Assembly (NCBI GenBank): GCA_000403475.2
Contig: KE159795.1
Location: 930,983 to 994,982, forward strand
Direction of reading: 5' to 3'
DNA: 64,000 nucleotides
From: Lachnospiraceae bacterium MD308
GTDB lineage: Bacteria; Bacillota; Clostridia; Lachnospirales; Lachnospiraceae
This document shows positions 16,794 to 25,855 of this stretch, piece after piece (within the stretch, counting starts at the first letter, position 1; the number at the start of each line of letters is the position of its first letter). Both the position numbers and the translations under genes were made by a program. The notes under the pieces are model-generated. The model was not told the DNA's origin. It saw nothing but the letters and a program-made list of their open reading frames with translations, and searched no databases.

Positions 16794-17843
16794 TCATTCT
16801 TCTCCTTCTCCGTAATCAGCATAGATTCCTTTAATCGCTTTTCTTTTTGCTTTCCAGCTTCTGCCCTTTGCCGCCTGTTCCTCTAACTGCCTGTAAATGC
16901 ACTCTGCGTCTTTTGCCAAGTCCTGCCTGTATACCGAGACAGGATAGCCCTCCGCTCCTTCAAAATCATCCACAACCGCCAGAGCCGCCGTCTTTGACAT
17001 GCCCGTTTCCCGGAGGAGCTCTGCCGTCCGCTGGCCCAGCTCCCCGTTATTGCACACGATAAGCCCTTCCCCCATGCTCCGGATCTTTTCCTCTATCCTC
17101 TTTATATCGGTTTCTCCCACATTTCGGTCACGTCTCCACGGAACCCGGATCACTTCGCCCTCCGGGCAGAACTTTTGGAACGCCTCCTCTCTCTTTTTCA
17201 CATTGCTGATGGCAAGATTATCCCACCCGATAAAAAGATGCCTGCCGTACTTCTTCGGCTGCCTCCCCACAAGCGTCCTCACCGCGTCTTCATTGTCCAG
17301 GTACACGCAGTCCGCATAGGGAAACGCATCGTCCGTATCAAAAAATACAAGATTCATCCCAATACTTCGGAGCCTTAAAAGCTTTTTCGCATCCACCATC
17401 TTATCATCCGGCCAGACAACCGCATTTCTGATATTTTTGCTGTAAAGCTGGTACAGGCAGTCCTCCAGCCCCGTTTTTTCCGGAACCTCCACATACAGCA
17501 AAAGCGTATCATGCTCCCACGCCGTCTTTTGGAACTTCGTAATAAACTCTGCAAAGAAAGGGTTTTTCGAGGGCGCCACAAGCGCGGCCACATCAAGCGC
17601 CGTGTCATTCCCCCAGTTCCGGTATGTCACATGCGTACCGCTGCCAACCTCCCGCCTGATCAGATCCTCTTCCTCCAGAATCTCCAGCGCCTTCCGCACC
17701 GTAATCCGGCTCACGTCATAATCCGCCGCCAACTGTCTCTCCGAAGGAATCCTCTCCCCGTCCTCATACACCCCATTATAAATCTGATAGCAAATCTTAT
17801 TCTTTAATTCCAGATACCTAAGCTCCGATGTTCCCATATCCAT
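16794..17843 (-). CDS. GntR-family repressor with periplasmic-binding-protein-like sensor (AraR type)
   Basis: Regulator of 349 aa: winged helix at residues 8-75 (GERIPSERQLAADYDVSRIT, then VRKALEILEEEDLIRREVGSG) fused to a LacI-type sugar-sensing domain from about residue 85 (VAALVAPSKNPFFAEFI). This is the AraR arrangement and implies a carbohydrate or polyol effector. It lies between the glycyl radical enzyme (9 nt gap, AGGAGG in the gap) and the kinase. Two dyads overlapping the operon promoter at 21198-21257 are the likely operators. Confidence 0.9.
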   Translation of the reverse strand: MDMGTSELRYLELKNKICYQIYNGVYEDGERIPSERQLAADYDVSRITVRKALEILEEEDLIRREVGSGTHVTYRNWGNDTALDVAALVAPSKNPFFAEFITKFQKTAWEHDTLLLYVEVPEKTGLEDCLYQLYSKNIRNAVVWPDDKMVDAKKLLRLRSIGMNLVFFDTDDAFPYADCVYLDNEDAVRTLVGRQPKKYGRHLFIGWDNLAISNVKKREEAFQKFCPEGEVIRVPWRRDRNVGETDIKRIEEKIRSMGEGLIVCNNGELGQRTAELLRETGMSKTAALAVVDDFEGAEGYPVSVYRQDLAKDAECIYRQLEEQAAKGRSWKAKRKAIKGIYADYGEGEE

Positions 17844-17852
17844 AAACTCCTC

Positions 17853-20237
17853 CTAACACGCAATGCTGGTAGATTCCATATCGAGCCGCGTGATGATATC
17901 CTCCTGTATCGCCGGAGACAGGTCCAGGAAATTGACAAACGTTCCATGAATCCGCATGATGTACACCCCGCCCGGCGCATATTTTTTCGGGTTTGCAAGC
18001 ACTTTCCTCAGCATATCCGGCGTCGTCACATTCACATACAGGTAAAACGGCTGTATCCTGTCATTTGACGGATTAAAGAACAGCGGGTTGATAACCTTAT
18101 CCCGGAACTCCACGCCTTTCCCCTCAAAAGTATCTGCCTTAAAATACCCCGGATTGATGCCGAAATGAGACGCATAGCCGCCGTTCATCTTCTCATAAGG
18201 AAGGTGCATTCCGGAAAGCACCCTAAATCCCAGCCCTGAATGAGCCTCCCCATACAGCGGGTCCACGCCGTACCCAAGCATATCCCTGGACTTCCTTCCG
18301 TCCGGCGTCGCGCCGACCCAGTAGCCGTACAGAAGATGGGTGGACGGGGTGGCAAAGTCACTCCGGAACGGATTGCCCAGATAATTCTTCTTAGACGATA
18401 CGATATCACTCACCCTGTCCGCAATCTCTCTTGCCTCCAGGTCTGCAGTTTCAATGTTGTTTCCGAACTTTTTGCATCCAAGAAGGTACTGGCGCATCTT
18501 TGGGTCATGTTCAAAATTGGTCCGCAGCGCGTCCACCAAGCGGTCCGCATCTTCCGGCCTCTCCCTTAAAAGGGTATCAATGGCAACAAAGGAATCCGCA
18601 ACTACGGAAAGCCCGTGGATCAGGCAGCCACTCCCATTATATTTTGTTCCCTGGCGCTTTGTATCTCTCGTATCGATTCCTGATTCCGCGCCGCCCATCA
18701 TCACCGACAGGAAAGGAACTTTAAGGATGCCGACGGCCTCCGACGCGGCATTTGCCGCCGCAGCCATCTTATCTGTGTACTCCTCTACATTTTTATAGAA
18801 GATTTCCCGGATATTCCGAAGGACTTCCAGCTTGCTTTCGCATCCGTTCTCTTCGTCCGTCCTGCCCAGTTTCTTACCTGTAATCGTTGAGACTCCGCCG
18901 TTAATGCACAGCTCCAGAATCTTGCCCAGGTTGAGCCAGCTATTTGTGGTATTCCCGTTGTCCTTTCCCATAATGAGCGGTTCCTGGCAGCCCGCCACCG
19001 AATAATCCTGCAAATCCCCGGGCTCTGTTCCATGTGCCTCTAAAACCGGGAACAGGCTGTCGTCGTTAAACAGAGACGGAGTAAGGCAGCCCGGCGTAAA
19101 GAAGAACCTTCCAAGGCTCTCGTACAGCTCTTTCGGCGTGTTTTTATGTAATTTCACCGACAGGATCGGCTGAGGGAGATTCATGTCATAATACGCGTCC
19201 AAAAGCGCATAGGAGCTTAAGTTCGTAAGGTCTTCCCCGTCGTTGGATTTCCCCCCGACGATCAAGTTCTGGGAAATCGCCCAGCTTCTGTCCGCCACAT
19301 TGAAAAATACGAGCAGATGCTTGAAAAGCGCTGCCGCCTCCTCTCTGTCCATATCCGTCTTTGCCCGGTAAGGCTCAAAGATGCGGTCTGCATTCCCCAC
19401 CGAAAAAGCAAAGGGGTTGGGCGTCTGCTCCAGGCACATAGTCTGCCAGATGAGTATGAACGCCTGGAGCGCCTCGAAAAGATTCTCAGCGCCCTCTCCC
19501 GGAACTTTCCTAAGCGTATCTTTCATAAGCCGGTAGCGCTCCCTATCTTTCCCGTCCGATGCCTGCTCTTTTTCCTCCGCCAGCTCTGCATATCTGTCCG
19601 CCAATACCTCCAGCGCGCCGAGGGATATCTTCATGGCCTCAAAGTAATCCTTTCTGCCGTCAGTGCATTTCGCCTGATTCCTGTCTATCTCCTCTCTGAT
19701 CCCCTTTGTTCCGCAGGCTAAAAGTTTCCTCACATCCGGAATCAGATGCCCGGTTACCTGCTCAATGAAAAAAATCGCCTCGCTTGTGCTGTCTCCCGCA
19801 ATGTCATACGCTTTTCTGAGGGCATCCGCATAGGGTGTCCGGTTATTGTATTCTCTAAGCGCATCAATTCTTTCCTGTGTGATATCCCCAATCGGCTCAA
19901 TGTCTCCGAACACCGCTACCGGGTCGCAGTAGCCGCTGAAAGAATCTACGGTAAACGCAGGATTAATCAGCGCGTAGGAACGGGCAAAGGAATCATCCTG
20001 GGTTCCGGCAAATACATGGTAATCCCCGATACTTAAAGGAATCTTCTTCATGACCTCAACCTGGGTCTTCGCAATACGGATGCAGTCCTCTTCGTCCTTA
20101 AATTTTTCGTCACATTCCCTCTGAATCTCTTTTGCCAGAAACCACCCCTCCAGATGGTCAAGCTCCCTTTCCTCCTGAAAACGCTTTTTCGCAAGCTCCG
20201 TGATTTCCTGCGCGTTTAAAATGGCTTTCATTCCCAT
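17853..20237 (-). CDS. Glycyl radical enzyme of unassigned substrate (PFL-like fold)
   Basis: Oxygen-sensitive radical enzyme, 794 aa. The thiyl residue is Cys417 in AGCQEP, with Glu419 as base, the C-x-E arrangement of dehydratase/lyase members rather than the CC of pyruvate formate-lyase. The C-terminal glycyl loop reads RIHGTFVNFLDLSPAIQEDI, Gly765 being the radical site; the residue after Gly is Thr, where most families have Tyr. The V in the common GCVEP motif is Q here. It is preceded by its activase (58 nt) and followed by an AraR-type regulator and a xylulokinase-like kinase. A polyol or sugar-derived substrate is inferred from this context; no known family fits clearly. Confidence 0.9.
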   Translation of the reverse strand: MGMKAILNAQEITELAKKRFQEERELDHLEGWFLAKEIQRECDEKFKDEEDCIRIAKTQVEVMKKIPLSIGDYHVFAGTQDDSFARSYALINPAFTVDSFSGYCDPVAVFGDIEPIGDITQERIDALREYNNRTPYADALRKAYDIAGDSTSEAIFFIEQVTGHLIPDVRKLLACGTKGIREEIDRNQAKCTDGRKDYFEAMKISLGALEVLADRYAELAEEKEQASDGKDRERYRLMKDTLRKVPGEGAENLFEALQAFILIWQTMCLEQTPNPFAFSVGNADRIFEPYRAKTDMDREEAAALFKHLLVFFNVADRSWAISQNLIVGGKSNDGEDLTNLSSYALLDAYYDMNLPQPILSVKLHKNTPKELYESLGRFFFTPGCLTPSLFNDDSLFPVLEAHGTEPGDLQDYSVAGCQEPLIMGKDNGNTTNSWLNLGKILELCINGGVSTITGKKLGRTDEENGCESKLEVLRNIREIFYKNVEEYTDKMAAAANAASEAVGILKVPFLSVMMGGAESGIDTRDTKRQGTKYNGSGCLIHGLSVVADSFVAIDTLLRERPEDADRLVDALRTNFEHDPKMRQYLLGCKKFGNNIETADLEAREIADRVSDIVSSKKNYLGNPFRSDFATPSTHLLYGYWVGATPDGRKSRDMLGYGVDPLYGEAHSGLGFRVLSGMHLPYEKMNGGYASHFGINPGYFKADTFEGKGVEFRDKVINPLFFNPSNDRIQPFYLYVNVTTPDMLRKVLANPKKYAPGGVYIMRIHGTFVNFLDLSPAIQEDIITRLDMESTSIAC

Positions 20238-20295
20238 GGTTTTCTCTCCTTTCTTTACTTTCAGGCTTTTTCTATCTATCAGTTTCTCTTGCCTT

Positions 20296-21171
20296 TTAAC
20301 TTATTTTCACATTTAATCCCCGGCTTTTTATCAGCTCTCTGAAATGCCTGACCTGCTCTGCCGTCACATGGGCTCTTTCGTCCATCCCGTAAACCCATCC
20401 GCACTGCTCCCATTTATTTTTCCCAAACTCATGGTACTTAAGGATTTCAAATGTCACCTCATCGCCCCGCAATGTCTCAAAAAGGTCAGCAAACCTCTCC
20501 ATGTCTTCCTCGCTGTCATTTACCCCTCCCACCAGCGGCACCCGCACATCCAGCTGTCCATGCTCTTTTACCGCCGCCTTAAGATTTTTAAGCACCGTCT
20601 CTATGGAAACTCCTGTATATTCTTTATGCTTTTCTCTATCCCAGTGCTTGCAGTCCATAATAAGCTGGCCGATGTATGGGAAAAGTTCCGGCAGTCTCGG
20701 ATGGCTCCCGTTCGTCTCTATGGCGGTATGCAGCCCCGCCCCCTTAAGCCAGATAAAAAGCTCCCTAAGCGGCTCAAACTGCATCGTCGCCTCTCCGCCG
20801 GTGAATGTCACGCCCCCTCCGTCATAGAACATCGGGCTGCTCCTCACAATCTCCTCATACACTTCTTCCACTGACATTTCTTCACAAGAAAGGCGTATCC
20901 CCTTGCTCCTGTGCTTTGCGGACAGGCATTCTCTGGACGTACATCCATCGCATACCTTTCGGTCCAGCGTTCCATCCTTCACGGCTCCTTCGGGGCACAG
21001 CCCATCTGTAAGCCAGTCCTTATCCGTACAGATGACCCCCTCCATCTTCATCCCCTCCGGGTTGGCGCACCACTTACAGTTCATATTGCAGCCCTGCAGA
21101 TGGTATACAAGACGGTTCCCCTGGCCATCCTGAGCGTAATGAAAGCCTTTTTGGAAAATCTTCAGATTCAT
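20296..21171 (-). CDS. Glycyl radical enzyme activase (radical SAM, PflA-like)
   Basis: Radical SAM protein of 291 aa that installs the glycyl radical on the downstream enzyme. The cluster motif CNMNCKWC is near residue 30. Between it and the GGEATMQ SAM-binding motif is an insert with five cysteines (CTDKDW..C..CDGC..C), a reduced form of the ferredoxin-like domain usual in activases of dehydratase-type enzymes. Start ATG 21171 follows GGGAGGTGATC. It heads the operon, directly after the promoter with GntR-type dyads. Confidence 0.92.
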   Translation of the reverse strand: MNLKIFQKGFHYAQDGQGNRLVYHLQGCNMNCKWCANPEGMKMEGVICTDKDWLTDGLCPEGAVKDGTLDRKVCDGCTSRECLSAKHRSKGIRLSCEEMSVEEVYEEIVRSSPMFYDGGGVTFTGGEATMQFEPLRELFIWLKGAGLHTAIETNGSHPRLPELFPYIGQLIMDCKHWDREKHKEYTGVSIETVLKNLKAAVKEHGQLDVRVPLVGGVNDSEEDMERFADLFETLRGDEVTFEILKYHEFGKNKWEQCGWVYGMDERAHVTAEQVRHFRELIKSRGLNVKIS

Positions 21172-21197
21172 AATGATCACCTCCCTCTCCGCTGTAA

Positions 21198-21275
21198 ATT
21201 GGTATTAACCAACATAACCATTCAGCCAAAAATATACTCTTATTGGTATTGTACCACATGACCAATTTATGTCAA
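21198..21275 (-). promoter_or_regulatory. Promoter and two GntR-type operators of the glycyl radical operon
   Basis: Minus strand: TTGACA (21270-21275), 16-nt spacer, TACAAT (21248-21253). A dyad ATTGGTATTGTACCA (from 21242) covers the -10 region, and a second ATTGGTATTAACCAA (from 21198) lies 45 bp downstream in the leader. Two equal sites over and after the promoter fit repression by the operon's own GntR protein. Confidence 0.7.
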
Positions 21276-21315
21276 CTATAAATTATATTTATCAACATCA
21301 TAAGAACCGCCACCC

Positions 21316-21876
21316 TTAATAAGTGACGATTCTATCATCAAGATAAATTTCTGAAAAATCAATTTCCAAATCCCCTTCATAGATTCCCACAGGCACTTTA
21401 TCCGAAAATGAATGCTCCTCCATATTGCTATGCTCCAAATCATATATCTGTACCCGTTTCTTTTCCGCATCAACAATCCAATACTCCCTCACACCATAGG
21501 TTCGGTATTTGAACAGCTTTATTGCATAATCCATTCTCTTAGAACTCGGAGAAACTACTTCAACCACAAGATCCGGCCCTCCATGGCATCCTTTCTCATC
21601 TACCTTATCTTTATCGCAGACCACGAATAAATCCGGTATCACATAATTATCCGTTTCGTTTAAATATACTCCCAACGGAGACAAAATAACCTCACACTTA
21701 CCTTTTTTGCCATTGATATAGTTTGCAAATTTCAGATACAAAAACCCAATTATTCTCTGATGCGTTGCGGTAGGCGTTCCCATCATGTACATCTTTCCGT
21801 CTATAAGCTCCGCCAACTCCTCTTCCGGCAACGCCTCTACATCTGCTATCGTGTACAACTTCTCCTCATTACTCAT
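21316..21876 (-). CDS. Uma2-family protein (PD-(D/E)XK nuclease-like fold)
   Basis: Protein of 186 aa of the Uma2 family, whose fold is that of restriction endonucleases but whose role is unknown. Visible family motifs are TPTATHQRIIGFLYLKF, NYVIPDLFVVCDKDK with the conserved PD, and GGPDLVVEVVSPSS with catalytic-like D and E. Start at ATG 21876 follows GGAGGGAACG. It stands alone, upstream of and parallel to the activase operon, with no partner gene. Confidence 0.85.
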   Translation of the reverse strand: MSNEEKLYTIADVEALPEEELAELIDGKMYMMGTPTATHQRIIGFLYLKFANYINGKKGKCEVILSPLGVYLNETDNYVIPDLFVVCDKDKVDEKGCHGGPDLVVEVVSPSSKRMDYAIKLFKYRTYGVREYWIVDAEKKRVQIYDLEHSNMEEHSFSDKVPVGIYEGDLEIDFSEIYLDDRIVTY

Positions 21877-22283
21877 CACCACGTTCCCTCCTGGATACAA
21901 CTGTCTTTGTGCTAATCTCATTATAACACACTCTCCTTTCTTTGAGTATCCTGATTCTCTTTCTTACAGACTTTTCCCTAAAGGCTTTATTTTGCGATAT
22001 TAATACAATATCCTCTGTAAAAAATGACAAAACCGGAACCCTTCATTTCTACTTTTTTATTCTGCTAAATTGAATTTTCTGGTTGAAACACCATCGAAAA
22101 AGAACCATCTCCAGATTTTGAAATCAGAATAGACTACTGGCAAATTTAGTTGAGATCATAATAACATTCAATATCACAATATGCAAGATAATATTGTTTG
22201 AAATTTACAGATAAATTCTACACTTACTATTTACGGGTCAGGAACACTCTGGTTGCACGTTCTGCGAAAACCTAATATAAGAA
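21877..22283. other. AT-rich intergenic stretch
   Basis: About 400 bases with no open frame of coding quality. It holds the Uma2 gene promoter region on the minus strand and ends in the terminator of the GatD-like operon. I see no repeat or RNA structure besides that. Confidence 0.5.
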
Positions 22284-22326
22284 CGAGGGGCGGTTTTATG
22301 TATCAAAACACGAAATACCGCCCCGA
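22284..22326 (-). terminator. Terminator of the DeoR-aldolase-kinase-GatD operon
   Basis: CGGGGCGGTATTT ... AAAACCGCCCCTCG hairpin on the minus strand, 44 nt past the dehydrogenase stop. Confidence 0.75.
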
Positions 22327-22369
22327 ACCATTCCTGTGAGCAATCTCTGTCTCATGGATTACCATATTA

Positions 22370-23443
22370 TCATGCCGTTTCGTAAGATTGCTCGCTGTCA
22401 ATCAGGATCTTACCCTTCACCGTTCCGGGCGTCTTATACCACTCAAATGCATCCGCAATCTTCGCAAGCGGCACCTTTTTATAGATAAATGACTCGTCAA
22501 ATTTCAGGGCACCGGTCTTAAAGTAGTGGGCTACCGCCTTCCACTCCTGTCCCGGGAACGGCGCGCTGTAAGACATCCAGGAACCGGTGAGGGTAAACTC
22601 CTTGCGGTTCATATTCTCCCACTCTTTTACAGAAAAGCTCAAATCCTTCGTAGGCGTTCCCACAAAACAAACATTTGCTTTATTTGCCGCCAGCTCAAAT
22701 GCCATTTTCATAGTAATTGTATTCCCGGCTGTCTCGAACACATAGTCAAATCCTCTGCCTTCTGTCAGCTCCATCGCCTGAGCCATAAAGTCTTTTTCCA
22801 GCGTGTTGATCCCCGCCGTTGCTCCCAGACGCTGCCCAAGCTCCAGACGGGACGGCTCGATATCGAATACGACCGCCTCTGCCGCCCCAAAGATCTTTGC
22901 CCACTGCATCACAAACATGCCGATGGTTCCGCCGCCTAATATGGCTACCGTCTTTCCTCCCTCATAGGGAACTCTCTTAAGGCCGTGGAGCGCTACCGTC
23001 GCAGGCTCGAAAAATGCTCCCTGCTCAAAGGAAACCTCATCGTCAAACTTCACCGCATTTTTCTCCGGAACTACCACATACTCTGCAAAGCTTCCGAATT
23101 CCCTGGAGCCGATAAAGCTATAATGTTTGCAAAGAGAATAATTCCCCTTCTGGCAGTCCTCACATATCATGCATGGAATGAGTGGAACACCTGCCACACG
23201 GTCTCCTGCTTTTAAAGAAACAACGCCCTTTCCGGTCTCTTCTACTGTTCCGGAAAATTCATGCCCTAATACATTTGGGAAAAAGTGACATGCGTCCGCG
23301 TTTACCCTCGGCACGTCGGAGCCGCAGATCCCGGTATATTTCACTTTGATGAGTACCTGTCCTTCGCCTGGTACCGGCTTTTCAATATCCTCAAACCGGA
23401 TATCTTCCCTTGCGTGTACTACTCCTGCTTTCATATTGCCCAT
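22370..23443 (-). CDS. Zinc-dependent dehydrogenase, galactitol-1-phosphate 5-dehydrogenase-like (GatD type)
   Basis: Medium-chain dehydrogenase of 357 aa. Catalytic zinc ligands appear in GICGSD and GHEFSG, structural zinc cysteines in CMICEDCQKGNYSLC, and the nucleotide site is GGGTIGMF. The stretch GSWMSYSAPFPGQEWKAVAH closely parallels E. coli GatD, as does YSFIGSREFGSFAEYVVV. It would oxidise a polyol (or polyol phosphate) to the ketose. It is the last gene of an operon with a DeoR regulator, class II aldolase and FGGY kinase, so a ketose intermediate is expected; the sugar is not identified. Confidence 0.85.
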   Translation of the reverse strand: MGNMKAGVVHAREDIRFEDIEKPVPGEGQVLIKVKYTGICGSDVPRVNADACHFFPNVLGHEFSGTVEETGKGVVSLKAGDRVAGVPLIPCMICEDCQKGNYSLCKHYSFIGSREFGSFAEYVVVPEKNAVKFDDEVSFEQGAFFEPATVALHGLKRVPYEGGKTVAILGGGTIGMFVMQWAKIFGAAEAVVFDIEPSRLELGQRLGATAGINTLEKDFMAQAMELTEGRGFDYVFETAGNTITMKMAFELAANKANVCFVGTPTKDLSFSVKEWENMNRKEFTLTGSWMSYSAPFPGQEWKAVAHYFKTGALKFDESFIYKKVPLAKIADAFEWYKTPGTVKGKILIDSEQSYETA

Positions 23444-23449
23444 CTTTCC

Positions 23450-24964
23450 TTACCTCTTTCTTCCCATAACTGCTTTTAAATTCTCATACAACTGAAGATA
23501 AACCTGATAATTTTCATCATACACTTTTTTATTATCCTGATTTGGCTCGTGCTCACGTTTGATCACTACCGTCTTTTCCACTGCCTCCTCAAAGCTTTTG
23601 TACATCCCGACACCCACGCCTGCCAGCATCACAGCCCCCAGCGTCGTTGCGGTGTCTGACGACGGAACGATGATCTTCTTTCCGGTCACGTCCGCCTTAA
23701 TCTGCGTCCAGAGAAGGGAGTTTGCCGAGCCTCCCATCGCCCGGAGCTCTTTTGCCGTTGCTCCTGCCGCCTCCGCGACTTCGATATTATGCCTCAGAGA
23801 CAACGCCACGCCCTCCATGGCGGCGCGCACGAAATGCCCCTTTGTCTTGCTGAAGTCCAGCCCGTAATACACTCCCTTGGCATTCTCATCCCAGATCGGC
23901 GAGCGCTCCCCGGACATATAAGGCAAAAATACCATGCCGTCACTTCCCGGCGCTATCTTCTCTGCTATCTCGTTGAAAAGTTCAAGGGAACTTACACCAA
24001 GCTCTTTTCCTTTCATCCTCTCATAATCCGCAAATTCCTTTTCAAGCCAGCGCATCACCCCGCCGCCGCCGACGGTTCCGCCCTGAAGGATCCACTGCCC
24101 CGGCGCTGCATGGAAACTTAAGATCAGTCTCGGGTCAGCCTTGTATGTATCCAGGCAGATGCTCATCCCGCCTGCCTGCCCGCCCTGCTCCTGCGTCTCC
24201 CCCGGATGTATCACGCCTGCCCCAAGGGTTCCGCATGCCGCGTCCAAAGCTCCTGCAACGACCGGAGTTCCCTCCGTAAGACCGCATTCTGCCGCCGCTT
24301 TCTGGGTTACTTTTCCAACCACCTGATGGCATGGAACGATATCCGGGAGCATCCCCGGCTCAACGCCAAGCGCCTTACACATATCAAGATCCCAGACACC
24401 TTTCCTCATGTCAAAGCAGTGGAGTCCGTACCCTTGCGACAGCTCCTGGGTAAACTCGCCTGTCAGCCTGTACGCAATATAGCTGTTGGACTGGAGGATT
24501 TTATAAGTCTGTGCGTAGACTTCGGGCATGTTCTCTTTATACCACAGGATTTTCGGCGTCGTGTAGGAAGGCTTAAACGGATTCCCGCACACTTCAAAGA
24601 TGCTGTCTTCGCCTATCCTGCCTCCCACTTCCTTACAGATATCCGCCGCTCTCGTATCCATCCAGATGGGAGTATTCGCAAGGACATTTCCGTCCTTATC
24701 CATCGGTATCGCAGACCAGCTCTGTCCGTCGATCCCTACTCCTGCAATATCCTCCGGCTTTATGCTCCCCTTTTCCAAAGTTTCACGGACAGCCTTGCAG
24801 ACCGCCGCCCACCACTCATCCGGATTCTGCTCTGCCCATCCGGCTTTCGGATAATACACCTGATAATCGTGATTCCCGCTGGCAACCACCTGTCCGTTTT
24901 CCTCAAACACGGCAATCTTGCAGGCGCTCGTACCTATATCAATCCCCAACAAATACTGTTTCAT
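23450..24964 (-). CDS. FGGY-family carbohydrate kinase
   Basis: Kinase of 504 aa with N-terminal GIDIGTSACKIAVFE, substrate-side GIDGQSWSAIPMD (not the GQMHG of xylulokinases) and C-terminal ATP site RAMGGSANSLLWTQIKAD. Start ATG 24964 follows GGAGG by 6 nt. It sits between the aldolase (16 nt upstream) and the GatD-like dehydrogenase (6 nt downstream). The likely order is polyol oxidation, phosphorylation of the ketose, then aldol cleavage. The exact sugar is unknown. Confidence 0.88.
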   Translation of the reverse strand: MKQYLLGIDIGTSACKIAVFEENGQVVASGNHDYQVYYPKAGWAEQNPDEWWAAVCKAVRETLEKGSIKPEDIAGVGIDGQSWSAIPMDKDGNVLANTPIWMDTRAADICKEVGGRIGEDSIFEVCGNPFKPSYTTPKILWYKENMPEVYAQTYKILQSNSYIAYRLTGEFTQELSQGYGLHCFDMRKGVWDLDMCKALGVEPGMLPDIVPCHQVVGKVTQKAAAECGLTEGTPVVAGALDAACGTLGAGVIHPGETQEQGGQAGGMSICLDTYKADPRLILSFHAAPGQWILQGGTVGGGGVMRWLEKEFADYERMKGKELGVSSLELFNEIAEKIAPGSDGMVFLPYMSGERSPIWDENAKGVYYGLDFSKTKGHFVRAAMEGVALSLRHNIEVAEAAGATAKELRAMGGSANSLLWTQIKADVTGKKIIVPSSDTATTLGAVMLAGVGVGMYKSFEEAVEKTVVIKREHEPNQDNKKVYDENYQVYLQLYENLKAVMGRKR

Positions 24965-24980
24965 CAAAACCTCCAGCCAA

Positions 24981-25832
24981 TTACTCTGCCTTTCCGTCAC
25001 ATCCGCACATGACCATACGGCTCTTAACGATTTCCTTAACTGCCTCAATCCCCACAACGCCTAATTTTTTCGGGTCGAATGTTTCCGGTTTCTCGTCAAG
25101 CAGCTTTTTGCATGCATCTGTATATGCCGCACGAAGCTCCGTTGCAAAATTCACCTTGCACATTCCTCTTTCCACGCACTCTCTTACATCCTCCTCGCTA
25201 AGTCCGGATGCCCCGTGAAGAACTAACGGAACTGATACCAATTTCTTCACTTCAGATACCCGCTCTTTATCAAGAACCGGCGTGCCGTGATAAAAGCCGT
25301 GCGCCGTACCGATGGCAACCGCAAGAGAATTGACGCCCGTCCTCTCCACAAACTCCTTCGCCTCCTCCGGGTCCGTGTTCGTGTCAGCGTCAGCCTCCAG
25401 ATCATCCTCTTTGCCTCCCACCTTTCCAAGCTCTGCCTCTACCGGGATTCCCAGGGCATTGGCCACATCCGCCACCTTTTTGGTCACAGCTATATTCCCC
25501 TCAAAGTCCTCGTGAGATCCGTCAATCATAACAGACGTGTATCCGGCTTTCATTGCCTGAACCGCCAGCTCAAAGCTATTGCCATGGTCAAGGTGCAGGC
25601 ATACCGGAACCGCTGCCTTCTCTGCCTCTGCGGATACCATCGCAACATATGTCTCCAGCGTTCCGTACTTAATCGTAGACGGCGTTGTCTGAATCATAAC
25701 GGGAGCTTTTAATTCCTCCGCAGCCTGGATAATGGCTTTTACCATCTCCATATTCTCCGCATTGAATGCTCCGACTGCATAGTTTCCTTTCTGTGCGTCC
25801 TTTAACATTTTTGTTGATGTAACTAATGGCAT
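24981..25832 (-). CDS. Class II ketose-(bis)phosphate aldolase
   Basis: Zinc aldolase of 283 aa of the FbaA/GatY/KbaY family. Zinc ligands are in CLHLDHG (78-84) and in IGTAHGFYHG and LVLHGASGL; the phosphate-binding stretch is KVNFATELR. It cleaves a ketose phosphate to dihydroxyacetone phosphate plus an aldehyde. Its place in a carbohydrate operon with a GatD-like dehydrogenase, an FGGY kinase and a DeoR regulator suggests a catabolic role and not central glycolysis. Confidence 0.88.
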   Translation of the reverse strand: MPLVTSTKMLKDAQKGNYAVGAFNAENMEMVKAIIQAAEELKAPVMIQTTPSTIKYGTLETYVAMVSAEAEKAAVPVCLHLDHGNSFELAVQAMKAGYTSVMIDGSHEDFEGNIAVTKKVADVANALGIPVEAELGKVGGKEDDLEADADTNTDPEEAKEFVERTGVNSLAVAIGTAHGFYHGTPVLDKERVSEVKKLVSVPLVLHGASGLSEEDVRECVERGMCKVNFATELRAAYTDACKKLLDEKPETFDPKKLGVVGIEAVKEIVKSRMVMCGCDGKAE

Positions 25833-25855
25833 AATGATACCTCCTCTAATATATT

